Below, piece after piece: positions 6,698-14,776 of a DNA stretch of 40,431 bases. The translations under genes were made by a program, and so were the position numbers. This stretch comes from Actinoplanes couchii (GTDB taxonomy: Bacteria; Actinomycetota; Actinomycetes; Mycobacteriales; Micromonosporaceae), in NCBI RefSeq assembly GCF_016862075.1, contig NZ_BOMG01000095.1, positions 1 through 40,431 on the forward strand, given 5' to 3'. Within the stretch, counting starts at the first letter, position 1. Every line of letters starts with the position of its first letter. The notes beneath the pieces were generated by a model. That model ran no database searches, was not told where the DNA came from, and saw only the letters and a list, made by a program, of their open reading frames with translations.

Positions 6698-7699
6698 TCA
6701 GACCTGCACCGGCACGGCGGGGATGTCGTGGGCCTCGGTCCTGTCGTTGCGGCGGGCCCGCATGCCGCCGGCTACGTAGAGCACCACGCCGAGGGCGAGC
6801 CAGCCGGCCAGGACGATGATGGCGTGGGTGCTGCCGGCGCCGTCGAAGTAGGCGGTGGAGCGCAGCAGCTGGCCCCCGGCGCCCGGGGGCAGCAGCTGGC
6901 CGAGGGCTCCGGACCAGCCGGGCAGCATCTGCGGGGCGCTGACCGTTCCGGAGAGCGGGTTGCCGATCAGCATCATGATCGCTGAGCCGAGGCCCAGGCC
7001 GGGGTAGCCGAGCAGGGACTCCAGGCCGAGCAGGGTCAACGAGGTGGCGGCGATGGTCAGGCTGATCGCACCGACGTTGGCCAGGTAGGAGCCTCCGAGG
7101 GAACCGAACCAGAACTGCAGGATCGCGGTCATGGCCAGGCCGCCGGTGACGGCGAAGGTCAGGGCCCCGGCGATGCGGCGGCCGCTGCCCTGGAGCATCC
7201 GGGTCAGCAGGATCGCGGTGAGCATGCCGCCCATCACCAGGGGCAGGGCGGCCGCGGCCAGGCCGGCGCCGCGGGGGTCGTCGGCGGGTGGGCTGACCAG
7301 GTCACGGACCGCGACCGTGGCACCGGGTGTCCCGGTCTGGCTCAGGGCGGCGCCGACGGTCTGCAGGACCTGCGCGACCTGGGCGCTGGCGGCGGAAGCG
7401 GTGATGACCTGCGGGGTGCCGGCGGTCAGGTCGATCGCCCCGTACACCTCGCGGTCGAGGATCAGCTGCTCGGCGGCCTTGGTGTCGGCGACGGCGGTGA
7501 AGTCGAAGGCGTCCGGCATCTTCTCGCCGAGAGCCGCGGTGACCTGCTCAACCGCGGCGGCGGGGCCGGCGACGGCGATCGGCACGTCGTGCACCGAGGA
7601 GCGCACCGACGGCCAGGCGAAGGCGGTGAGCAGCACGCTGATGATCGCCGTGAGCAGGGCGGCTGCCCCGAGAACTCTCGACCAGGGTGACGGGGACAT
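6698..7699 (-). CDS. ABC-2/YhgE-like membrane protein
   Basis: 333 residues. A first membrane helix (VLGAAALLTAIISVLLTAFA, about residues 9-29) is followed by a soluble outside domain of about 120 residues, then five to six hydrophobic helices from about residue 145 on (for example AAALPLVMGGMLTAILL and LAGWLALGVVLYVAGGM). This one-helix, large-loop, multi-helix plan is that of ABC-2-type permeases and the YhgE/Pip family, which export drugs or phage- and secretion-related substrates. No ATPase gene is adjacent. It is divergent from a TetR gene with operator candidates between them and ends in a basic then neutral tail. The substrate is unknown. Confidence 0.7.
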   Translation of the reverse strand: MSPSPWSRVLGAAALLTAIISVLLTAFAWPSVRSSVHDVPIAVAGPAAAVEQVTAALGEKMPDAFDFTAVADTKAAEQLILDREVYGAIDLTAGTPQVITASAASAQVAQVLQTVGAALSQTGTPGATVAVRDLVSPPADDPRGAGLAAAALPLVMGGMLTAILLTRMLQGSGRRIAGALTFAVTGGLAMTAILQFWFGSLGGSYLANVGAISLTIAATSLTLLGLESLLGYPGLGLGSAIMMLIGNPLSGTVSAPQMLPGWSGALGQLLPPGAGGQLLRSTAYFDGAGSTHAIIVLAGWLALGVVLYVAGGMRARRNDRTEAHDIPAVPVQV

Positions 7700-7712
7700 G
7701 GTTTCTCCTTAA

Positions 7713-7775
7713 CGAACGAGCGTTCGCTTTAAGAGTGCGCACGGCCGCCGCGCTTGTCAAGAATGAACGTTCGCT
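7713..7775. promoter_or_regulatory. two TetR operator candidates in the divergent promoter
   Basis: CGAACGAGCGTTCG at 7713-7726 (perfect 6-base arms) and GAACGTTC within TGAACGTTCGCTTTAG near 7765-7780. Both share the half-site CGTTCGCTTTA. They lie in the 89-base gap between the membrane-protein gene and the TetR gene, and the same motif recurs after the TetR gene. Confidence 0.65.
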
Positions 7776-7788
7776 TTAGCGTTGGGGC

Positions 7789-8424
7789 ATGCCACGCGTC
7801 ACCGAGCAGTACCGGGCCGACCGCCGCTCCGACATCCTGGCCGCGTCCGCCCGGCTGTTCGCCGTCAACGGTTTCCACGCCACCTCGATGGCCGACATCA
7901 TCGAAGCGTGCGGGCTGTCCGCCGGATCGTTCTACCGCTACTTCAAGAGCAAGGACGAGCTGATCACCGCGGTGGCGGAGGAGGCACTGACGGCCGCCGA
8001 CGGGACGTTCCGGAAACTGCTGGCCGACAACGCCACCCCCTCACCGGAGCAGGCCCTGACGGCGATCATCACGATGATCGACGAGCGGATCGCCAGCCAC
8101 CAGAACTCCGGCGTCGACCTCGGCCGCATCGGCGTGCAGGCGTGGGCCGAGGCCCTGCGCAGCCCGGCCCTCGCGGTCCGGGCGAGCGAGGTCTACCAGC
8201 GGCTGCGCGGCAACCACGCCGAGGTGGCCCGCCGCTGGCAGGCAGCCGGGAACGCCCCGGCGGACCTCGATCCGGACCAGCTGGGCGCGGCCATGCTCAG
8301 CCTCGTGCAGGGCTACATCCTACAGCGGCTCCTGCTCGACGGCACCAGCGCCGTGGACTACCTGGCGGGCGTCCGGGGCCTGCTCGCCATGACGTCGCCC
8401 ACTAAAGCGAACGATCGTTCTTGA
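7789..8424 (+). CDS. TetR-family regulator of the membrane-protein module
   Basis: 211 residues starting MPRVTEQYRADRRSDILAAS. The helix-turn-helix is ATSMADIIEACGLSAGSFY then RYFKSKDELI (about residues 32-62). The C-terminal domain has the TetR_C pattern with RIGVQAWAEALRSPALA. It is divergent from the ABC-2-like gene and followed by a flippase-like gene. Copies of GAACG-N2-CGTTC flank it on both sides, one overlapping its own last codons, so it probably represses itself and both neighbours. Confidence 0.88.
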   Translation: MPRVTEQYRADRRSDILAASARLFAVNGFHATSMADIIEACGLSAGSFYRYFKSKDELITAVAEEALTAADGTFRKLLADNATPSPEQALTAIITMIDERIASHQNSGVDLGRIGVQAWAEALRSPALAVRASEVYQRLRGNHAEVARRWQAAGNAPADLDPDQLGAAMLSLVQGYILQRLLLDGTSAVDYLAGVRGLLAMTSPTKANDRS

Positions 8425-8480
8425 CAGCGCTCCCCGCGCAGGCCGACACTCGCCAGGCGAGCAAAACGAACGTACGTTCG
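8409..8480. promoter_or_regulatory. two further copies of the TetR operator
   Basis: GAACGATCGTTC at 8409-8420 (perfect 12-base palindrome, overlapping the TetR stop region) and CGAACGTACGTTCG at 8467-8480 (perfect 14-base palindrome), 21 bases before the next gene. They match the sites in the divergent promoter at 7713-7775 and tie the gene at 8501 to the same repressor. Confidence 0.7.
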
Positions 8481-8500
8481 CCGTAAAGGGGCGGGACGCC

Positions 8501-9538
8501 ATGGAACCTGAGCCGAAACCACCGCGACAGTGGCTCCGCCCGGCACTGCTGACCACCACGATCCTGGTGGCGGGCTTCGCACTGCACGACCGGGTACCGG
8601 ATCCGGACACCGTCCTGACCGTGATCGATCAGGCCGACCCGTGGTGGTTCGCCGCTGCCGTTTTGGCCCAGATCCTGTCCCAGACGGTCTTCGCCGGCCA
8701 GCAGTGGGCGGTGCTGGCCGCGCTCGGCACCCGGATCCCGGCGCGGTCGATGCTCGCCGTCAGTTCCAGCCGTTCCGCGATCAGCATGGCCCTGCCCGCC
8801 GGTTCAGCCGCCTCGGCGGCCTTCGCGATCCGGCAGTACGCCCGGCACGGCGCCGGTACCGCCGTGGCGACCGCGGCCACCCTGCTCTCCGGCCTGGCCT
8901 CCCTGATCGGCCTGGCCCTGCTCTACCTGTTCTCGGTCGGCAACGCCGTCGTCGCCATCGCGATGATGGCCACGGTGCCGATCGCGGCCGTCCTCATGAG
9001 AGGACGTCACCACGACCGTCCCACCAGAAAGTTGCCGCGGTTCCTCGACCGGATCGCCGATCAACTTCACCAGGCCATTGCTGCGGTACGCGCCCTCCGG
9101 ATCCGTGACCGCGCCACCGCCGTCGGGCTCGCCGCCCTCAACTGGCTGCTCGACATGGCGTGCCTGGTAGCCGTCACCCACGCCTGCGGCGCCCCGCTGA
9201 CCTGGCAACAGACCGCCACCGTCTACCTGACGGTCCAGATAGTCCGGCAGATCCCCCTCACCCCCGGCGGCATCGGCCTCGTCGAAGCGGGCCTACTCGC
9301 CGGCCTGGTAACCGCCGGCACACCGGAATCCACCGCCGCGGTCGTGGTCCTCGGTTACCGCCTCCTGTCGTTCTGGCTGATCCTGCCCACCGGCGCCATC
9401 GCCTACCTCGCCCTCACCCGACGCCCCGGAACCACCAGGGCATCGCAACGCCGCTGCCTCCCCCACCGTTCCCGCACGATCCGGCGTTCCCCCCGCCCGT
9501 TACGGCCGCACAACCGCAGGAGCTCCGAGCAGCGGTGA
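8501..9538 (+). CDS. flippase-like / LPG-synthase transmembrane domain protein
   Basis: 345 residues with about seven to eight membrane helices. Signature parts of the lysylphosphatidylglycerol synthase TM (YbhN/AglD) family are present: LAVSSSRSAISMALPAGSAA in the middle and QIPLTPGGIGLVEAGLLAGL near residue 250. Such proteins move or modify lipids or lipid-linked glycans in the membrane. The last 45 residues are basic and cytoplasmic (TRRPGTTRASQRRC and following). The ATG follows AAGGGGCGGGACGCC. Promoter-proximal operator copies place it under the TetR at 7789. Its 3' end overlaps a minus-strand gene by 39 bases. Confidence 0.8.
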   Translation: MEPEPKPPRQWLRPALLTTTILVAGFALHDRVPDPDTVLTVIDQADPWWFAAAVLAQILSQTVFAGQQWAVLAALGTRIPARSMLAVSSSRSAISMALPAGSAASAAFAIRQYARHGAGTAVATAATLLSGLASLIGLALLYLFSVGNAVVAIAMMATVPIAAVLMRGRHHDRPTRKLPRFLDRIADQLHQAIAAVRALRIRDRATAVGLAALNWLLDMACLVAVTHACGAPLTWQQTATVYLTVQIVRQIPLTPGGIGLVEAGLLAGLVTAGTPESTAAVVVLGYRLLSFWLILPTGAIAYLALTRRPGTTRASQRRCLPHRSRTIRRSPRPLRPHNRRSSEQR

Positions 9539-9901
9539 CCCAGGCCGCAGACTGGCCAGCATCGCGAGGGCGTCCGCCGTCGGTGATCCCGGTCTGGCCA
9601 GGTAGACGAAGAGGGTCTGCGCCTCCCCCACCAGCTCAGCGGTCCGGGGATCGTCCGGGAACTTCGCCGCGTCCATCCGCAGTGCCCCGGCCATCGAGGA
9701 CGCCCCCTTCTCCCACTTGTCACCCCACAGCGACCGCGCGCCCTCGTCGAGAACCGGCCACCGAGTCGCGTTACGGACCCGGACCGGCATCGCGTCGAAG
9801 TCGGCCAGCAGCAGGCGAGCCATCCGATTGGTGGCCAGCACGTCGGTAGCGCTGGCCACCGCCCCCGACGAGACGTACGCGCCGACCGTGGGTGGTCTCA
9901 T
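9500..9901 (-). CDS. hypothetical protein
   Basis: 133 residues from the ATG at 9901 (a TTG at 9916 is possible). Amino-acid composition is balanced, and the frame has no competing plausible gene for about 360 bases. Recognisable stretches are VGAYVSSGAVASATDVLATN, ARSLWGDKWEKGASSMAGAL and AELVGEAQTLFVYLARPG. No family is recognised; it has no membrane segment. It is divergent from a TetR gene 95 bases away and converges with the flippase-like gene, overlapping it by 39 bases. It could be the target of that TetR. Confidence 0.5.
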   Translation of the reverse strand: MRPPTVGAYVSSGAVASATDVLATNRMARLLLADFDAMPVRVRNATRWPVLDEGARSLWGDKWEKGASSMAGALRMDAAKFPDDPRTAELVGEAQTLFVYLARPGSPTADALAMLASLRPGSPLLGAPAVVRP

Positions 9902-9996
9902 CGACACCGACGCCAAAGAGAGCGGGCCGCGACCGGCCGGAGCGTGGGTGGGGTGGCCGTGGGCGGCGAAGAGTTGCTGCCAGGGAGATTTGTATC

Positions 9997-10566
9997 GTGG
10001 AGACCGTGACCGCCACCCCGCCGATGCGCGAACGACTGCTGGACGCCGCCACCGACCTCTTCTACGCGCAGGGGCTGCGCGCGGTGAGCGCCGACCGGAT
10101 CATCGAGCGGGTCGGCACCACCAAGGTGACCTTCTACCGGCACTTCCGTACCAAAGATGACCTGGTCGTGGCCTATCTGGAGCGTCGCGCCGGCCTGGAG
10201 CGCGACGGCATCGGCCAGGCCGTCGAGATGGCCGCCGGCGACCCGGACAAGGCGCTCGCCCTGATCGCCGAGGGCATCGGGGCGGTGGTGTGCGGCCCCG
10301 GTTATCGCGGCTGCCCGTTCATCAACGCCGCCGCCGAGTACCCGGACCCGGACAGCCCGGTCCGCCGGGTCGTCGACACCCACCGCCGGTGGTACTCGAC
10401 ACTGTTCGAGCAGATCATCGCCCCGCTGGGCCGGCCCGACCAGGCGGCCGTCGTGGCCCAGCTGGTGCTGCTGCGCGACGGCGCCATGGTGGCCGGCTAC
10501 CTCGGCGACCCGGCCGCCGTCGCCGACGCGCTGAGGCGGGGCAGCCGCGCGATCATCGACGCTTGA
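9997..10566 (+). CDS. TetR-family regulator
   Basis: 189 residues from a GTG at 9997 with GGGAG about 9 bases upstream (GTG 10006 or ATG 10024 are alternatives). The helix-turn-helix is LRAVSADRIIERVGTTKVTF then YRHFRTKDDLVVAYL. The C-terminal half carries GPGYRGCPFINAAAEYPDPD, a block typical of the TetR subgroup that often sits beside oxidoreductases. The 3' end overlaps a convergent aldehyde dehydrogenase gene by 14 bases. The divergent neighbour is a hypothetical protein, and no clear operator was seen between them. Confidence 0.83.
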   Translation: METVTATPPMRERLLDAATDLFYAQGLRAVSADRIIERVGTTKVTFYRHFRTKDDLVVAYLERRAGLERDGIGQAVEMAAGDPDKALALIAEGIGAVVCGPGYRGCPFINAAAEYPDPDSPVRRVVDTHRRWYSTLFEQIIAPLGRPDQAAVVAQLVLLRDGAMVAGYLGDPAAVADALRRGSRAIIDA

Positions 10567-11902
10567 CCGTCAGGGTGCGGCGCTCGGTGAACGCCAACAG
10601 GCCCGCCTGCCCGCTCTCCACCCCGATGCCGGACTGTTTCGACCCGCCGAACGGCACCAGCGGCGACAGGTGCATCACCTCGTTCACCCACACCGTCCCG
10701 GCGTCCAGGCGCTCCGCGACGGCCCGCGCGGCCTCCGGATCCGCCGACCACACCGACGCGCCGAGCGCGTACTCGCTGGTGTTGGCCCGGGCGATCACCT
10801 CGTCCACGTCGTCGAAGCGCAGCAGCGGCAGCACCAGCCCGAACTGTTCCTCCCGCACGATCCGCGCGTCGTCGGGCGGGTTCCCGATCAGTGTCGGCCG
10901 GAAGAACAGCCCGTCGAGCGGCCCGCCGGTGAGGATGTCGTAGCCGGAGTCGACGGCGTCGCGGTACAGGTCCAGGACCGTGCCGTACTGCCGCGTGTTG
11001 GAGATCGGTCCCAGCTGGACGCCGTCGTCGAGACCGTTGCCGATCTTCACCTGCTCGGCCAGCTCGACCATCCGCGCGGCGACCCGGTCGTACACGGCGG
11101 TGTGAAGGTAGATCCGCTTGCTGGCCAGGCAGATCTGGCCGGCGTTGCCGAACGCGGCCCAGAACAACTGCTCGGCGACCTCTTCCGGATCGACGTCGGG
11201 CAGCACGATCGCCGGGTCGTTGCCGCCGAGTTCCAGGGTGACCCGGGTCAGCGACGCCCCGGCGCCGGCCATCACGGCCCGCCCGGTGACCGTCGACCCG
11301 GTGAAACTGATCTTGTCGATGCCGGGGTGCGCGGTCAGCCACGGCCCGAGGTCGTCACCGCCGGTCACCACGGTCAAAATCCCTTGCGGCAGTACGTCGC
11401 CCAACAGCTCCCCCAGCCGCAGTGTGGACAGTGGGGTGAACGTCGACGGTTTGACGACCACGGTGTTCCCGGCCAGCAACGCCGGACTGATCTTGAAGGA
11501 CAGCTGCCCGATCGGGTAGTTCCACGGGGTGATCGCCGCGACCACCCCGAGGGGCACGTGCCGGGTGATCGACAGCCGTTCGCCGTCGTCCTGGTTCACC
11601 GTCTCCGGCAGGTCCAGGGTCGCCGTCTCCCGCAGCCAGTACGCCAGCCCGGCCACCTCGGCAACCGCCACCGGCAGCGGTTTGCCCTGCTCCCGGGTGA
11701 CCAGACGGGCCAGCTCGCCGGTGTTCGCCTCGACCACATCGGCGATCGCCCGCAGATAGCCGCGCCGCTCGTCGACGGTGCGTGCCGCCCATCCGGGCTG
11801 GGCCGCGCGGGCGGCGGCCACCACGGCGTCCAGCTGCTCACGGGTGGTGTCCGGCGCCCGCCCGGCGACCTCTCCGGTGGCGGGGTCGATGACGTCGATC
11901 AT
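10553..11902 (-). CDS. NAD(P)-dependent aldehyde dehydrogenase
   Basis: 449 residues, the usual ALDH-superfamily length (slightly short at the N-terminus). The Rossmann part has TPWNYPIGQLSFKISPALLA, then FTGSTVTGR. The general base is in LELGGNDPAIV and the catalytic cysteine in FGNAGQICLASKR. EEQFGLVLPLL and the C-terminal PFGGSKQSGIG complete the fold. It oxidises an aldehyde to an acid in the cytosol. Best-fit substrates are aliphatic or aminoaldehydes, but specificity cannot be read. It is divergent from an XRE/MmyB gene with an inverted repeat between them, the likely regulator. Confidence 0.9.
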   Translation of the reverse strand: MIDVIDPATGEVAGRAPDTTREQLDAVVAAARAAQPGWAARTVDERRGYLRAIADVVEANTGELARLVTREQGKPLPVAVAEVAGLAYWLRETATLDLPETVNQDDGERLSITRHVPLGVVAAITPWNYPIGQLSFKISPALLAGNTVVVKPSTFTPLSTLRLGELLGDVLPQGILTVVTGGDDLGPWLTAHPGIDKISFTGSTVTGRAVMAGAGASLTRVTLELGGNDPAIVLPDVDPEEVAEQLFWAAFGNAGQICLASKRIYLHTAVYDRVAARMVELAEQVKIGNGLDDGVQLGPISNTRQYGTVLDLYRDAVDSGYDILTGGPLDGLFFRPTLIGNPPDDARIVREEQFGLVLPLLRFDDVDEVIARANTSEYALGASVWSADPEAARAVAERLDAGTVWVNEVMHLSPLVPFGGSKQSGIGVESGQAGLLAFTERRTLTVKRR

Positions 11903-11927
11903 GGGGTAGCTCCTCGTTCGAACGGTG

Positions 11928-11961
11928 TCCGGACCATGCTCGGCGCCGCACCCGGTCCGGA
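11928..11961. promoter_or_regulatory. inverted repeat in the ALDH/XRE divergent promoter
   Basis: TCCGGACC at 11928-11935 and GGTCCGGA at 11954-11961 are perfect 8-base arms separated by 18 bases. It lies 26 bases upstream of the ALDH start and could be an operator for the XRE protein at 12022 or a leader hairpin. Confidence 0.4.
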
Positions 11962-12021
11962 GAAGGCAGCGACTTCATAGGTGTCGCGCACCCTGGAAGT
12001 GGGCCTTCTAGGATCCGTCGG

Positions 12022-12804
12022 GTGACGAACACGAACCAGCTCGGGCAGTTCCTGCGCGCCCGCCGGGCCCAGGTGGAACCGGCCGCCGCGGGCCTGTTCC
12101 CCGGTGGCGACCGCCGGGTGCCGGGACTGCGCCGTGAGGAGGTGGCGGTGCTGGCCGGGGTCAGCGCCGACTACTACGCACGCCTGGAACAGGGCCGCGA
12201 ACGCCACCCGTCACCGCAGATCCTGGACGCCCTGGCCCGGACGTTCCGGTTCGACACCGACACCCGCGCCCACCTGTACCGCCTGGCCGGGCTCACCACC
12301 GGACTGGTCCCGGCACCGGCCGGCGACATCGTGCACCCGGCGCTGCTGACGCTGATGGACGCCTTCCCGCACGCCGCCGCGTACGTCCTCGGTCCCGCCT
12401 TCGACGTGCTCGCCGCGAACCGCCCCGGCGCGGCACTGCTGGCCCCGTTCGGTCCGCGGCCCAACATGGTGCGGGTGCTCTTCACCGACCCGCTGGCCCG
12501 CACGTTCTTCGACGACTGGCCGTTCGCCGCCGACGCCGTCGTGCACGCGCTGCGCCTGAACGCCGGCCTGCTCCCGAACCACCCGGCCATCCGCACGGTC
12601 CGCGACGACCTGGCCGGCTGCCCCGACTTCACCACCCGCTGGGACCGGCAGGGCGTGGGCGCACTGCTGCGCACCGGCAAGACCTTCCACCACCCGGCCG
12701 AGGGCCGCCTGGACCTGACCTACCAGACCTTCGACGTCCGAGACGCCCCAGGTCAACAACTTCAGGTGGGTACGTTCGACCACGGCACCCGCACTTGTCG
12801 GTGA
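12022..12804 (+). CDS. XRE regulator with MmyB-like ligand domain
   Basis: 260 residues from a GTG. The N-terminus shows the typical actinobacterial pattern LGQFLRARRAQVEPAAAGL, VPGLRREEVAVLAGVSADYY and ARLEQGRERHPSPQILDALA. Residues 100-260 are the MmyB-like domain (HAAAYVLGPAFDVLAANRPG, FTTRWDRQGVGALLRTGKTF, HHPAEGRLDLTYQTFDV), a PAS-like fold reported to bind fatty-acid-type ligands in this family. It is divergent from the ALDH gene, a common pairing of such regulators with an oxidoreductase. It ends 6 bases from a convergent small membrane protein gene. Confidence 0.87.
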   Translation: MTNTNQLGQFLRARRAQVEPAAAGLFPGGDRRVPGLRREEVAVLAGVSADYYARLEQGRERHPSPQILDALARTFRFDTDTRAHLYRLAGLTTGLVPAPAGDIVHPALLTLMDAFPHAAAYVLGPAFDVLAANRPGAALLAPFGPRPNMVRVLFTDPLARTFFDDWPFAADAVVHALRLNAGLLPNHPAIRTVRDDLAGCPDFTTRWDRQGVGALLRTGKTFHHPAEGRLDLTYQTFDVRDAPGQQLQVGTFDHGTRTCR

Positions 12805-12810
12805 ACAGGG

Positions 12811-13050
12811 TCATCCGGCGGCGGACATCGCCTTCTTACGCCGGGTCTCCAGAACCGCGATCACCGCGAACGCGATGGTCGCCGCCGCGACCGCGACGAG
12901 ATAGCACCACGGAGACGGCAGGTAGTTGGCCGCCACTAACACATTCGGGCCCTTGTCGGTGAAGACGCGAAAGACGATCGCGATCGGCCCCTCCCAGACA
13001 CCCACGAAGAGCGTGAGAACCATAGCCAACCGGTACCAGCCGCCATCCAC
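12811..13050 (-). CDS. small two-helix membrane protein
   Basis: 79 residues from a GTG with GGAGGAG 6 bases upstream (13057-13063), a strong ribosome binding site that decides the start. Two hydrophobic segments are seen, LAMVLTLFVGVWEGPIAIVF and YLVAVAAATIAFAVIAVL, joined by a short loop TDKGPNVLVAANYLPSPWC, with a basic C-terminus ETRRKKAMSAAG. No family is recognised. Its promoter contains an inverted repeat and is shared with the divergent zinc-ribbon TetR gene, so it is a possible target of that regulator. Confidence 0.65.
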   Translation of the reverse strand: MDGGWYRLAMVLTLFVGVWEGPIAIVFRVFTDKGPNVLVAANYLPSPWCYLVAVAAATIAFAVIAVLETRRKKAMSAAG

Positions 13051-13061
13051 AGTAAACTCCT

Positions 13062-13087
13062 CCGTTGCGATACGAACGTATCAACGG
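13062..13087. promoter_or_regulatory. inverted repeat in a divergent promoter
   Basis: CCGTT-GC-GATAC, loop GAAC, GTATC-AACGG: 5+5-base arms with a 2-base bulge. It overlaps the ribosome-binding region of the small membrane protein and lies 75 bases from the zinc-ribbon TetR gene. Confidence 0.4.
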
Positions 13088-13161
13088 AAACATCTGGAAC
13101 AGTCGTCTACAAAGCAGCTTCAGCCGAAACGTCACACTAGGTACGCGGGTAGATTGAGCTG

Positions 13162-13920
13162 ATGCGTGACGAAAACAGGTGTCCGGTCTGCCGTGGCCCG
13201 GTACGGCCGTCCCTGCGCGGCCGCCGGCCGATCTACTGCTCCCGCGCCTGCCAGGCCCGGGCGTACCGGTCACGCAAGAACCCACCGGTCCCCGAGGCCA
13301 CCGCGCCGGAACTGGCCGGGCGCCGGCGCCAGATCGTCGAGGCGGTCTGGCGCATCGCCGCCGAACGCGGCCTGCAGATGGCCACCATCCGCGAGATCGC
13401 CGCTGAGGCGGACGTGACCCCACGGGTGGTGCAGTACCACTTCACCGACAAGCATCAACTGCTGGTCACCGCCCTGCAGACGCTGCACCGCGACAACGAG
13501 CACCGCAGCCGGCAACGGATCGCGGCACTGCGCGACGCATCCGACCCGCGGGTGCTGCTCCGGGCAACCCTCGAGGAACTGCTTCCCCTCGACGAACAGC
13601 GCCGCACGAGCCTGCGGGTGATGACCACCTACTACGCCTGGAGCCTCACCGATCCCAAGCTGGCCGCAGTCTTCCTTGCTCCGGAACACCCGCTGGAAGA
13701 CCTGGTCACCGCCTTGATCACGGCGGCCGGCGCCCGGCCCTCGATCGATGCCGCCCAGGAGGCGAACCTGCTCGTCGGCGGCATCAGCGGACTCGGGCTC
13801 GACCTGCTGCACCGACGCCGCAGCGGGGCTAACGTACGACGCACCCTGGACTACCACCTGAACCGCATCCTGGCGGAGCACACCCCTCGAGCACGCGAAG
13901 AGAGGCAACAGAACCCATGA
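13162..13920 (+). CDS. zinc-ribbon/TetR fusion regulator
   Basis: 252 residues. Residues 7-30 hold C7-x2-C10-x15-C26-x3-C30 (CPVC ... YCSRAC) followed by a basic QARAYRSRK tail, a zinc-binding module usually found as a separate small actinobacterial protein. From about residue 52 a TetR domain starts: RRRQIVEAVWRIAAERGLQM, ATIREIAAEADVTPRVVQYH and FTDKHQLLVTAL, with a standard TetR C-terminal domain after it. The extra module may add DNA contacts or sense metal or redox state. Its stop overlaps the patatin start by 4 bases (ATGA), so the two are coupled. Confidence 0.85.
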   Translation: MRDENRCPVCRGPVRPSLRGRRPIYCSRACQARAYRSRKNPPVPEATAPELAGRRRQIVEAVWRIAAERGLQMATIREIAAEADVTPRVVQYHFTDKHQLLVTALQTLHRDNEHRSRQRIAALRDASDPRVLLRATLEELLPLDEQRRTSLRVMTTYYAWSLTDPKLAAVFLAPEHPLEDLVTALITAAGARPSIDAAQEANLLVGGISGLGLDLLHRRRSGANVRRTLDYHLNRILAEHTPRAREERQQNP

Positions 13921-14774
13921 GGACCGCACTCGTTCTCGCCGGTGGTGGAGTCGCCGGCATCGCCTGGGAGTTGGGCGTGTTGCGCGGGCTTGCCGACGCC
14001 GATCCCGGGCTGGCTGCGCGGATCATCGCGGCCGACCTGGTCGTCGGCACGTCCGCCGGGTCGGCGGTGGCCGCCCAGATCACCAGCGGCACCCCGCTCG
14101 ACGACCTCTACCAGGCACAACTCGCCGCCGAAACCGCCGAGATCGAACCCGCCGGTGATCTGATGGTGATGCTGTCCGGGCTGACCAGAGCGGTCGCCGA
14201 CGGCGGTGCACCCGACGAACTGCGCCGCCGGATCGGGGCGCTGGCCGCCGCCGCGGACACCGTCGACCCGGCGGCACGGCTCGCCTCGATCACCGCGCGG
14301 CTCCCCCGCGACTCCTGGCCCACCTCACCGGAGCAGAAGCTGGTGCTGACCGCCGTGGACATCGACTCCGGCGAAGGCGTGGTGTTCCACCGGACCTCCG
14401 GCGTCCCACTGGCCGACGCGGTCGCGGCCAGTTGCGCGGTGCCCTGCATCTGGCCGGTGGTCACCATCGACGGCCGCCGCTACATGGACGGTGGGCTGCG
14501 GGAAGGGACGAACCTCGACCTGGCCGCCGGGTACGACCGGATCCTGCTGATCATGCCCCAGCTGGCCGACGCGCCCGCGCTCTGGGGACCGGAACTGCCG
14601 GAACAGGTCGCCGCGCTGGAACCCTCGTCGGTGTACGTGGTCAGCGCCGACCAGCCGTCGCTGGACGCCTTCGGCGCGAACCCGCTCTCCCCCGCCACCC
14701 GCGCCCCGTCAGCCGAGGCGGGCCGCGCGATCGGCCGGGCCAACGCCGCCGCGGTGGCCGCGTTCTGGCCCTGA
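13917..14774 (+). CDS. patatin-like phospholipase
   Basis: 285 residues. The glycine-rich oxyanion loop LVLAGGGVAGIAWELG lies near residue 5. The nucleophile motif GTSAGS (GxSxG) lies near residue 43, and the catalytic aspartate is in YMDGGLREGTN near residue 190, giving the Ser-Asp dyad. No signal peptide is visible, so it is probably cytosolic or membrane-associated, hydrolysing acyl lipids. It is translationally coupled to the zinc-ribbon TetR gene by a 4-base overlap, which implies a regulator and effector in one operon. It ends 2 bases from the convergent SDR gene. Confidence 0.87.
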   Translation: MRTALVLAGGGVAGIAWELGVLRGLADADPGLAARIIAADLVVGTSAGSAVAAQITSGTPLDDLYQAQLAAETAEIEPAGDLMVMLSGLTRAVADGGAPDELRRRIGALAAAADTVDPAARLASITARLPRDSWPTSPEQKLVLTAVDIDSGEGVVFHRTSGVPLADAVAASCAVPCIWPVVTIDGRRYMDGGLREGTNLDLAAGYDRILLIMPQLADAPALWGPELPEQVAALEPSSVYVVSADQPSLDAFGANPLSPATRAPSAEAGRAIGRANAAAVAAFWP

Positions 14775-14776
14775 GC

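Noticed and set aside
9160..9849. Long plus-strand frame rich in Pro and Arg
   Set aside because: Composition is that of an out-of-frame shadow of the flippase-like gene and the minus-strand ORF at 9500; no protein-like motif.
10670..11980. 436-codon plus-strand frame opposite the ALDH gene
   Set aside because: Mirror frame of a clear ALDH; rich in Gly, Arg, Gln and Val-Asp runs with no domain.
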